DNA of 64,000 nt from Klebsiella pneumoniae. GTDB taxonomy: Bacteria > Myxococcota_A > UBA796 > SXON01. The stretch lies in the NCBI GenBank assembly GCA_945861635.1, contig CAMAWH010000005.1:1-64000 (forward strand), read 5' to 3'. The notes beneath the pieces were generated by a model. It did not search any database. It was not told the origin of the DNA and was given only the letters and a program-made list of their open reading frames with translations. Position 1 is the stretch's first letter; every line of letters starts with the position of its first letter. Of the stretch, positions 53,527-61,204 are shown piece after piece. The position numbers and the translations under genes are program-made.

Positions 53527-55229
53527 CCCTGAATCGCGCGGTTGATGTCGAATACGAAGACGAACATCATGAGCAAGACGAGGAAGATGACGCCAACCTG
53601 CTGCATCCGCTCCCGCAGGAGCAGCGGTAGGGGCCGACCGCGAACCCATTCGGCAACGTAGATCATGAACTGCCCGCCATCAAGCACGGGAATCGGCAGA
53701 AGGTTGATGATGCCGAGGCTGATGGAGAACAGCCCCATGTGGCGCGCCCAATCAAAGATTCCCCTCTCCGCCGCGGCACGTGTCTGGCGGAAAATCTCAA
53801 CGGGGCCGCCGAGGCTTTCCTTCGGGGAGGCTTCACCTGTGGTGAGCTTTCCGAGCTGTTCAATGATAAAACCAGCGACCAACGCGGTTTCGCGAGATGC
53901 GCGCGCGCTCGCCTGCACGAGCGGGTACGGCCGCGGAATCAATGGAGCGGACAGAAACCCACCGGTTCCCCCCACCCCGATGACCGGTCGGAAACGGTAG
54001 CGACCCATCTCGTCGGTGTCCTGGATGACCTCGGGGGTCACGGGAACATCGAGCATCACCCCGGAGCGCCGAACGTGGATGACAACCGGGCGCACCGTCT
54101 GAGAATCGCCGGCGCCCGTCGCCGAGGCCGCAACACCGAGCACCACATCTCCCCAGGTGCGAACCACGGAATCGTCGACGGCAAGAATCCGATCCCCGAC
54201 GAGCAGTCCTGCGGCCTTCGCCGGCGCATCCTCGCCAAAACTCGCGACTCCGACCGTGGCCGTGGCCAGGCCTGTGAGACGGTAGAGGGCGTCGTCGGCG
54301 GCCACAAAACTCGTAGACCAGGCCGCACGCGGCTCCAACCGTGCCGCTCCGAGTACCGCAGCATGCGTTGCGGGCGTACCGGCAGCGGAGTCCGCCGGGG
54401 TCGCTTCGCGATGGTAGTGCACGTCTACGCCACCCGGCGTCGTCGTGAGGATGCGCCGCACGTCGTTCAAATCACGTGTTGGAACACCGTCAATATCCAC
54501 AATTCGATCCCCAGTTCGGAGCCCCGAGCGCCCAGCAGGACTCGACGGATCGTCGATGACCAACGTCGTGTCGGGCGCGGTATTCCCGAACCCATAGGTC
54601 CAGGGATCAAGTGGAAGCTCCGCGTCCGTCGCAAGGTCGAGCGTCATCGTGACCGACGACCCGGCCCTATCCACCGTGATCGTGACGGGATCCGACGGCG
54701 CGGAGTCGAAGGCCTCAAGCACGTCCACCCACGTCGTAACAGGCACGCCGTTTACGGCGGTCAGGCGATCCTGAAGCGCAACGCCCGCGAGGTCGGCCGG
54801 CGTGCCCGGCCTGACGTTGCCGACGTCACTCCGCGGTTGAGGCTCACCGGCGACCATCAGCGCCGTGAAAACAACGAAGGGAAGGAGCAAGTTCATCGCC
54901 GGGCCTGCCCCGACGATGATCAGCCGCTGCCACGGCGGTTTCGACATGAAACCGGAACCGGGCGCGCTGACAAGATCCTCTTCCTCAAACCCGTCTCCCA
55001 TCGGATCTGCGCCTGCCATCCGGACATAGCCACCGAACGGGATCCAGCTGACGCGGTAGTCCGTTCCCCGCCACCGAACGCCGAATAAGCGATTTCCAAT
55101 CCCGATGGAAAACACCCGAACGTGGACGCCGCACGCGCGCGCAGCAAGGAAGTGGCCGAACTCGTGAATCGTGACCAGCCACGCGATGAGCGCGAGAGCC
55201 GCCGCCGAATATAGAATGCCGTCGAGCAT
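53523..55229 (-). CDS. rseP: RIP metalloprotease RseP-type with three PDZ-like domains
   Basis: A 568-residue site-2-type membrane protease. The zinc site is H22-E-F-G-H26 in the first membrane segment and D517 in NLLPIPVLDGG. Three PDZ-like domains lie between (about 125-205, 215-290 and 320-395), each with a GD-R-I/L turn such as LRTGDRIVDIDG and LLVGDRILAVDD. Most RseP proteins have about 450 residues and two PDZ, so this is enlarged. It would cleave a membrane-bound anti-sigma factor or signal-peptide remnants. Confidence 0.93.
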   Translation of the reverse strand: MLDGILYSAAALALIAWLVTIHEFGHFLAARACGVHVRVFSIGIGNRLFGVRWRGTDYRVSWIPFGGYVRMAGADPMGDGFEEEDLVSAPGSGFMSKPPWQRLIIVGAGPAMNLLLPFVVFTALMVAGEPQPRSDVGNVRPGTPADLAGVALQDRLTAVNGVPVTTWVDVLEAFDSAPSDPVTITVDRAGSSVTMTLDLATDAELPLDPWTYGFGNTAPDTTLVIDDPSSPAGRSGLRTGDRIVDIDGVPTRDLNDVRRILTTTPGGVDVHYHREATPADSAAGTPATHAAVLGAARLEPRAAWSTSFVAADDALYRLTGLATATVGVASFGEDAPAKAAGLLVGDRILAVDDSVVRTWGDVVLGVAASATGAGDSQTVRPVVIHVRRSGVMLDVPVTPEVIQDTDEMGRYRFRPVIGVGGTGGFLSAPLIPRPYPLVQASARASRETALVAGFIIEQLGKLTTGEASPKESLGGPVEIFRQTRAAAERGIFDWARHMGLFSISLGIINLLPIPVLDGGQFMIYVAEWVRGRPLPLLLRERMQQVGVIFLVLLMMFVFVFDINRAIQG

Positions 55230-55235
55230 TTTTCC

Positions 55236-56039
55236 TCAGGTCCGGTACTGCAGGACAGCCCACAGGAGCGGCGCACTGAAGAGCAACGAATCTACCCGGT
55301 CAAGGATTCCCCCGTGACCCGGCATAATCCAACCCGAGTCCTTGACCCCCCATGCGCGCTTCAGCAGGGACTCCGCCAAATCGCCCGCCACCCCGGCAAT
55401 CCCAAGGCCGACCGCGAGCCCGACTACCCACGGCCACGCAAGATTTGGCTCGCCGACGATTTTGACAATCGACGCACCAACGACGGAAAGGACCAACCCG
55501 CCGACAGCCCCCTCCACGGTTTTTTTCGGCGACACCCGCTCGAACAGTTTGTGTTTCCCGAAGAATCTACCGGCGAAATAAGCGCCCGTGTCGCCCAGCC
55601 ACGTCACGGCCAAAAGGAGGAAGACCAGCGCAACGCCGTCGGCTTGGGCATGAATCTTTGCAAGGGGGGCGAGCAGCACCGGAGCATAGAAAATGCCGAG
55701 CGTCAGCCGCGACGATTCCGCCCCCGCCAGGACCGCGTCCGGTTGGGTGAACATGGGCACGGTCAACGAAACGATGACGGCCAGGCAAGCCGTCGGCAGC
55801 ACCCAGTTCGGCGTTTGGTAGAGGAGCGCGAAGTGCACCGCGAGCCCCATTGGGAACAGCACAGCGCGGGCCCGCATACGGGCGTGGGGCATCGCCATGC
55901 CGGCAAACTCGTCCAGCGCGACGAGGAGGACGACGGCGAGTAAAAGCCCGACGGCGATTTTCTTTCCATACACCAGAATCGGCAGCACCAAGCAAAGCCC
56001 GAGGATTCCGGCCACAAAACGCATACCTGTGCCGGTCAC
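55236..56039 (-). CDS. cdsA: Phosphatidate cytidylyltransferase
   Basis: 267 residues from GTG 56039 (GTGA overlap with uppS; ATG 56024 is possible). Multi-pass membrane enzyme making CDP-diacylglycerol. The C-terminal signature is SPKKTVEGAVGG, then AGDLAESLLKR and KDSGWIMPGHGGILDRVDS. It is followed by rseP after six bases; dxr, often between the two, is absent. Confidence 0.95.
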   Translation of the reverse strand: MTGTGMRFVAGILGLCLVLPILVYGKKIAVGLLLAVVLLVALDEFAGMAMPHARMRARAVLFPMGLAVHFALLYQTPNWVLPTACLAVIVSLTVPMFTQPDAVLAGAESSRLTLGIFYAPVLLAPLAKIHAQADGVALVFLLLAVTWLGDTGAYFAGRFFGKHKLFERVSPKKTVEGAVGGLVLSVVGASIVKIVGEPNLAWPWVVGLAVGLGIAGVAGDLAESLLKRAWGVKDSGWIMPGHGGILDRVDSLLFSAPLLWAVLQYRT

Positions 56040-56752
56040 GCGTGCACCTGCGCGCCTGTCTTTCCGAAACGGCGTTCTCGGCTGCCAAACCACGCAAACG
56101 CCGACTCCAACTCCGGGCGGCGGAAGTCCGGCCACGCGGTATCGGTCACGTAGAACTCCGCGTAGGCCAATTGCCAGAGAAGGAAATTGGAAAGCCGCAA
56201 TTCGCCGGACGTGCGGATCAGCAGGTCGGGATCGGGGAGGCCGGCTGTTCCTAGCTCCGCCGCGAAGGCGGCTTCATCGATGGCCTCCGGGCGGAGGCGG
56301 CCAGACGCAGCCTTTTTCGCGAGCGCGCGAGCAGCGTCAACAATCTCGGCCCGACCGCCGTAGGACAACGCCAGTGTCAGCGTCATCGCCGTGTTGTGCC
56401 GTGAAGCGACCACCATTTCCTTCAACGCGACGCGCACCGCCAGAGGCAACCGCTCGACCTGCCCAACCGCGTTGAGGCGGATATTGTTGTCGAGAATTTC
56501 GCGTCGTTCCTCGATGAGAAAGCGCGCCAGCAGCGCCATCAGCCCGGCGACCTCGTCGGCCGGCCGCTGCCAATTCTCCGTGGAGAACGAGTATAAGGTC
56601 AGCGCCTGTACGCCGAGTTCACGGCAGGCGCGGGTAACGGCGCGAACACTTTCCGCGCCCGCTTCGTGCCCCGCAATGCGCTCCAACCCACGGGCCTGCG
56701 CCCATCGGCCATTCCCGTCCATGATGACAGCCACGTGGCGCGGAACGGCCAT
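56036..56752 (-). CDS. uppS: Isoprenyl (undecaprenyl) diphosphate synthase
   Basis: 238 residues from ATG 56752. VAVIMDGNGRWAQ (D12), LTLYSFSTENW and DLLIRTSGELRLSNFLLWQLAY are the cis-prenyltransferase motifs. It makes the lipid carrier for cell-wall synthesis. It overlaps frr by one base and cdsA by four. Confidence 0.96.
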   Translation of the reverse strand: MAVPRHVAVIMDGNGRWAQARGLERIAGHEAGAESVRAVTRACRELGVQALTLYSFSTENWQRPADEVAGLMALLARFLIEERREILDNNIRLNAVGQVERLPLAVRVALKEMVVASRHNTAMTLTLALSYGGRAEIVDAARALAKKAASGRLRPEAIDEAAFAAELGTAGLPDPDLLIRTSGELRLSNFLLWQLAYAEFYVTDTAWPDFRRPELESAFAWFGSRERRFGKTGAQVHA

Positions 56753-57315
56753 CAAACCTCGAGTACTTCCCGCTCTTTCGCAGCGCAAATGTCGTCGACC
56801 TTCTTCACGTGTGCGTCGGTGATGGTCTGCACCTTTTCGAGGACCTTCTTCACCTCGTCTTCCGTCAGGTCCCCGTCGTCCTTCATGCCTTTGAACAGCT
56901 CATTGTACTCACGACGGACGGCCCGGACTCGGACCTTGGCATCTTCGGCTGACTGCTTCACGACCTTTACGAGGCCCTGACGACGCTCTCCCGTCAATGC
57001 AGGAATGGGAATGCGAATAATCTGACCGTCACTCTGAGGATTGAATCCGAGTCCGGCGCTGGCGATCGCTCGCTCAATGTCCTTCAATGTGGTCTTGTCC
57101 CACGGATTGACGATCAGCAGGCGCGCGTCGGGCGCGGTGATGCCACCCAGCTGATTCATCGGCATTGTCGAGCCGTAACTCTCCACATGCACCGGCAGGT
57201 GCTCGACAAGCGCGGGCGTCGCGCGGCCGGTGCGGACGCTGTTGAGTTCCCGCTTCAGGCCGTCGATGGCCTTTTCCATGTCGCCGTTGAGTGCGTCGAT
57301 GTATTCGCTGGACAT
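56752..57315 (-). CDS. frr: Ribosome recycling factor
   Basis: 187 residues. LKRELNSVRTGRATPALVEH and DARLLIVNPWDKTTLKDIE match RRF, which separates ribosomal subunits after termination. Length is standard. It follows pyrH with no gap. Confidence 0.97.
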   Translation of the reverse strand: MSSEYIDALNGDMEKAIDGLKRELNSVRTGRATPALVEHLPVHVESYGSTMPMNQLGGITAPDARLLIVNPWDKTTLKDIERAIASAGLGFNPQSDGQIIRIPIPALTGERRQGLVKVVKQSAEDAKVRVRAVRREYNELFKGMKDDGDLTEDEVKKVLEKVQTITDAHVKKVDDICAAKEREVLEV

Positions 57316-58041
57316 TCAATCCCCTACGGTGTTGACGTGGGTGCCGATGCGCTCGCCCATAACGACGCGCCGGATGTTTCCGTGCGTCGAGAGGTCAAAG
57401 ACGATCAACGGGATTCGGTTCTCCATGCAGAGGCTGATGGCCGTCGCGTCCATCACCTTCACCCCCTTTTTCAGCGCGTCAAGGTGGGAGATGTGGTCGT
57501 AGCGCACGGCGTCCTTGTACTTTTTCGGGTCCTTGTCGTACACGCCGTCGACCTTGGTCGCCTTCAGGATGACGTCCGCCTGAATCTCTGCAGCCCGGAG
57601 TGCCGCCGCGGTGTCCGTGGAAAAATACGGATTGCCGGTGCCAGCACCGAAAATGACGACTCGCCCCTTCGCCATGTGGGCCACGGCTCGGCGGCGAATA
57701 TAGGGCTCACACACCTGCTCAATCCGCAGCGCGGACATGACCCGCGTGTAACAATTCCGTTGTTCAAGCGCGTCCTGAAGCGCAAGCGCGTTGATGACCG
57801 TCGCGAGCATGCCCATGTAATCGGCGTGGGCGCGGTCCATGCCTCGTTCACTTCCAGCGAGCCCGCGAAAGATATTGCCGCCGCCAATCACGATTCCGAT
57901 CTGCACGCCGAGGTTTTTTACGTCGATGACCTCATCCGCGAAACGGCCGAGAACCTCGGGTCGGATGCCAAACTCACCATCTCCCGCCAGCATTTCTCCG
58001 GACAGTTTCAACAGGACGCGCTTGTAGACAGGGGCGGACAT
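57316..58041 (-). CDS. pyrH: UMP kinase
   Basis: 241 residues from ATG 58041. [25 protein letters not shown] and [19 protein letters not shown] match PyrH, which phosphorylates UMP. The frame runs further upstream without homology. The opposite-strand amidohydrolase gene starts 49 bases away, separating pyrH from tsf. Confidence 0.96.
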   Translation of the reverse strand: MSAPVYKRVLLKLSGEMLAGDGEFGIRPEVLGRFADEVIDVKNLGVQIGIVIGGGNIFRGLAGSERGMDRAHADYMGMLATVINALALQDALEQRNCYTRVMSALRIEQVCEPYIRRRAVAHMAKGRVVIFGAGTGNPYFSTDTAAALRAAEIQADVILKATKVDGVYDKDPKKYKDAVRYDHISHLDALKKGVKVMDATAISLCMENRIPLIVFDLSTHGNIRRVVMGERIGTHVNTVGD

Positions 58042-58090
58042 GCCCCGCCGCTTATCGGGGATTGGGCGGGTCGGCGAGTGCTCCCGCGCG

Positions 58091-59509
58091 ATGCGCCCTG
58101 CCGCGCTACCCGGTGGCATGCTCCTCGCGCTGCTGAACGTCGTGAACGCCGCCGATCTACTCATCGCGGGCGCCCGACTGTGGGACGGGAGCGGGGGAGC
58201 GCCACGCGAAAACGTCGACATCCTCGTGCGCGGAGACCGAATCGCAACGATCGGCCCGGCCCTGACAGCAGCGGCGGGCGCCCGCGTACTCGACGCGCGA
58301 GGCGCCACCGTCCTGCCCGGCCTGATCGATTCCCATGTCCACTTGTCGATGGACCCTGGCGCCGCTTGGCGCGATGACAGCGCAGCGGTGCATGCCGAAC
58401 TGCTCGCCGCGCATCTTCGCGCTTACGTCGCTTGCGGTGTAACGACCATCCTCGACCCCGGCGTGCTTCCTCACGATTCGGAACAGATCACAGCGATGCT
58501 CGCATCGGGAGTGCCGGGCCCACGGTATCTCTCGCTCGGCACACCGTTCTCGCCGCCCGACGGCTACGTCTCCACCGTGATTCCGGGCTTCCCGGCAGTA
58601 GCGTCCGTGGCGGAGGTCGAGCGGCAGCTGGACGCGGTGCTGGCTCAGGGAGGCGTGGGCGTAAAGGTAACGGTCGAAGAAGGTTTTGTCGGCCCGGTTT
58701 GGCCGCTGCACGCGCCCGGAATCCTGCGGGCCATCGCAGCGGGCGCTGCCCGTCACAACCTGACCGTGTACGTACATGCAATGTCACCGCGCGAACAGAG
58801 AATGGCGCTGGATATCCTGGGAGCGCGCGTCTTCGTCCACCCGCTCGATCGCCCGCACGCGCTCATGGTCGCGAAGATCGCACGCGCCCGCGCGTACGAG
58901 ATGACGACGCTCTCCGTCTACGACGCCCTGGAAATCGGTCGGAACCCCGCCCGGCTGGACGATCCGTTGTTCACCGACAACGTACCGCCCGCGGAGCGAT
59001 CGACTGCACGAGACGACAGCGTAGTGCGCGGGTTTGAACGAAGATTACTGGCGGTGACGATGCCAGCGCTGCCGCTGAAATCGTTGGCTGCGTCCACACC
59101 ATTTCCACGCATGATCACACGCTCCCACTTACGACGAACCTCGGTCGCGCTTCGTGCGATGCGGTCTGCCGGTGTGCCAGTCGTCATGGGCAGTGACGCA
59201 GGAAACTGGCCCATCATTCCGTTCCTGTTTCACGGACCGACGTCCATCCGAGAACTCGAATTGATCGGCCTCGCCGGCTTCACCCCCGCCGAAGCCTTGA
59301 CGGCCGCCACGCGGACTCCCGCCGAAATGCTCGGATTGCAGAGCGAGATCGGGGGAATCAGGGTGGGCGGAATCGCGGACCTCGTGGTGGTCGATGGCGA
59401 CCCTCTCGCGGACCTGACGGCGCTGCGCCACTTGCGTTGGACCGTTCGCGCCGGAGACGCCCGCACACCCGCCGAATGGCGCGATCCAGCCTATCGCCCC
59501 ACCCCGTGA
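58091..59509 (+). CDS. Exported amidohydrolase
   Basis: 472 residues from ATG 58091 (58118 is possible). The N-terminal segment [13 protein letters not shown] is a signal peptide. The metal sites are H82 and H84 in [19 protein letters not shown] supplies the late Asp, and [18 protein letters not shown] is the composite-domain end. It is in the imidazolonepropionase-like subfamily. The substrate is unknown. It sits on the opposite strand inside the rpsB-tsf-pyrH-frr block, which suggests insertion. Confidence 0.88.
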   Translation: MRPAALPGGMLLALLNVVNAADLLIAGARLWDGSGGAPRENVDILVRGDRIATIGPALTAAAGARVLDARGATVLPGLIDSHVHLSMDPGAAWRDDSAAVHAELLAAHLRAYVACGVTTILDPGVLPHDSEQITAMLASGVPGPRYLSLGTPFSPPDGYVSTVIPGFPAVASVAEVERQLDAVLAQGGVGVKVTVEEGFVGPVWPLHAPGILRAIAAGAARHNLTVYVHAMSPREQRMALDILGARVFVHPLDRPHALMVAKIARARAYEMTTLSVYDALEIGRNPARLDDPLFTDNVPPAERSTARDDSVVRGFERRLLAVTMPALPLKSLAASTPFPRMITRSHLRRTSVALRAMRSAGVPVVMGSDAGNWPIIPFLFHGPTSIRELELIGLAGFTPAEALTAATRTPAEMLGLQSEIGGIRVGGIADLVVVDGDPLADLTALRHLRWTVRAGDARTPAEWRDPAYRPTP

Positions 59510-59511
59510 AT

Positions 59512-59536
59512 CGGGCCGAGCCCGGCGTTGAACGCC
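59512..59536. other. Two small hairpins between amidohydrolase and tsf
   Basis: CGGGC-CGA-GCCCG and GGCGT-TGA-ACGCC are adjacent inverted repeats in the 26-base convergent gap. They may help end transcription from both sides. No T run is present. Confidence 0.3.
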
Positions 59537-60186
59537 TACGCGACGCCCGCCTGCTTCGCGACTTCTGCGGCGAAGTCATCCTCTCGCTTCGCCAGACCTT
59601 CGCCCATCACATAGCGGGCGAACCGACGGACCTGAATGTTCTCTCCGATCGTGCTGACCGCTTCCTTGACGACCTGCTCCACCGTCTTCGAGTCATCCTT
59701 CACGAATTTCTGCTCATACAAGCAGCAGTCTTCGTAGTACTTGCCGAGGCGCCCCTCGACGATCTTGGCCGCGATGTGCTCCGGCTTGCCTTCCGCCATG
59801 ACGCGCTGAATCTGCACCGCGCGTTCTCGGTCGATCGCGTCGGCAGGAACGTCCTCACGCCGAACAAACTCCGGACTTGCGGCCGCGATGTGCATCGCGA
59901 CGTCGCGGCACAGGCCCTTGAATGCATCCGTCAACGCAACAAAGTCCGTTTCACAGTTTATTTCCACCATGACGCCGATCTTTCCGCCCGCGTGGACGTA
60001 GCACTCGACGACACCTTCCGCCGCGGCCCGGCCGCTCTTCTTCGCCGCGGACGCAATTCCCTTGGCGCGCAGCCAATCGATCGCTTTTTCGACGTTGTCT
60101 TCCGACTCGCCAAGCGCCTTTTTGCAGTCCAGAATGCCGGCGCCCGTGCGCTCACGCAGATCCTTGATCATCTCCATGGTGGCCAT
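59536..60186 (-). CDS. tsf: Elongation factor Ts (short form)
   Basis: 216 residues from ATG 60186. MEMIKDLRERTGAGILDCKKAL and NCETDFVALTDAF are the EF-Ts motifs; the single-core form is shorter than the ~280 of E. coli. It exchanges nucleotide on EF-Tu. It follows rpsB by 65 bases. Confidence 0.96.
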   Translation of the reverse strand: MATMEMIKDLRERTGAGILDCKKALGESEDNVEKAIDWLRAKGIASAAKKSGRAAAEGVVECYVHAGGKIGVMVEINCETDFVALTDAFKGLCRDVAMHIAAASPEFVRREDVPADAIDRERAVQIQRVMAEGKPEHIAAKIVEGRLGKYYEDCCLYEQKFVKDDSKTVEQVVKEAVSTIGENIQVRRFARYVMGEGLAKREDDFAAEVAKQAGVA

Positions 60187-60251
60187 GGTCGTCTCCAAAT
60201 CGCGGCGCATAGGGTGCGACGCGTGTGCCTAGGGTGGTACGTTGAGTAGAA

Positions 60252-61070
60252 CTACGCTTCGGAGGCGGCGTCACGGTCTTCGACGTAGCCTTCCGCCGGG
60301 GCTTCCGGCGCCGGGCCGCCGCGCCGTACAACTTCGACACCGCGCCCACCGTCGTCGGTCACGACACCGGCGGCAGCCTCGTGGCGGCCTTCCTTCGCAC
60401 CCGCCGTCGCGGCATCCGCCACGGCGGAGGTAAACAACTTGATCGACTTGATTGCGTCGTCGTTGCCCGGGATGACGTAGGCGATGCCGTCGGGATCGCA
60501 ATTGGTGTCACACAGCGCCACGACCGGAATGCCGAGCTTGTTCGCCTCATCTACAGCGATGTGCTCCTTCTTGGGGTCGATGACGAACAGCGCACCGGGC
60601 AGGCCCTTCAGGTCCTTGATGCCGCCCAGCGACTTTTCCATCTTCTCGATCTGGCGGGTGAGCTGGAGCGCCTCCTTTTTGGTGAGTTGCTCAAACTTGC
60701 CCTCACTACGGCTCTTCGTAAGGAAGTTCAGCCGTTCGATGGACTTCTTCACCGTCTCAAAGTTGGTGAGCGTACCACCGAGCCAACGCTCGTTCACGAA
60801 GAACATTCCCGACCGTGCGGCCTCTTCCGAAACGATTTCACGCGCCGCGCGCTTGGTACCGACAAAGAGCACCGCCTGACCGCGCGACACGATGCTCGTG
60901 ACGAAACGACACGCTTCCACCAGCGACGTTGCCGTCTGCTGAATGTCGATGATGTGCACGCCGTTCTTCTGGCCATAAATATACGGCTTCATGCGGGGAT
61001 TCCAGCGACGGGTCTGATGACCGAAGTGAACACCGGCTTCAAGCAATTCGCGGAGAGAAACGTTGGTCAT
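60252..61070 (-). CDS. rpsB: Ribosomal protein S2
   Basis: 272 residues. [30 protein letters not shown] and [17 protein letters not shown] are diagnostic. The last ~45 residues are an acidic and Gly/Ala-rich extension. A 134-base leader separates it from secA; no clear regulatory fold was seen there. Confidence 0.97.
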   Translation of the reverse strand: MTNVSLRELLEAGVHFGHQTRRWNPRMKPYIYGQKNGVHIIDIQQTATSLVEACRFVTSIVSRGQAVLFVGTKRAAREIVSEEAARSGMFFVNERWLGGTLTNFETVKKSIERLNFLTKSRSEGKFEQLTKKEALQLTRQIEKMEKSLGGIKDLKGLPGALFVIDPKKEHIAVDEANKLGIPVVALCDTNCDPDGIAYVIPGNDDAIKSIKLFTSAVADAATAGAKEGRHEAAAGVVTDDGGRGVEVVRRGGPAPEAPAEGYVEDRDAASEA

Positions 61071-61204
61071 GGGATTCCTTGGCTTCCTGGTTATGCGACC
61101 GCTGGCGATCCGCCCCGACCGCGCCGAGATTGGCGAAGCACCAGGGGGAAGGAACGTGGGTTCCAGCGTGAGTGTCCCGGTGCGTAAGCGGCGGGCCGCG
61201 GCCC

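Noticed and set aside
61071-61204. S2-type leader regulatory structure upstream of rpsB
   Set aside because: I could not identify a convincing conserved fold in the 134-base leader by eye.
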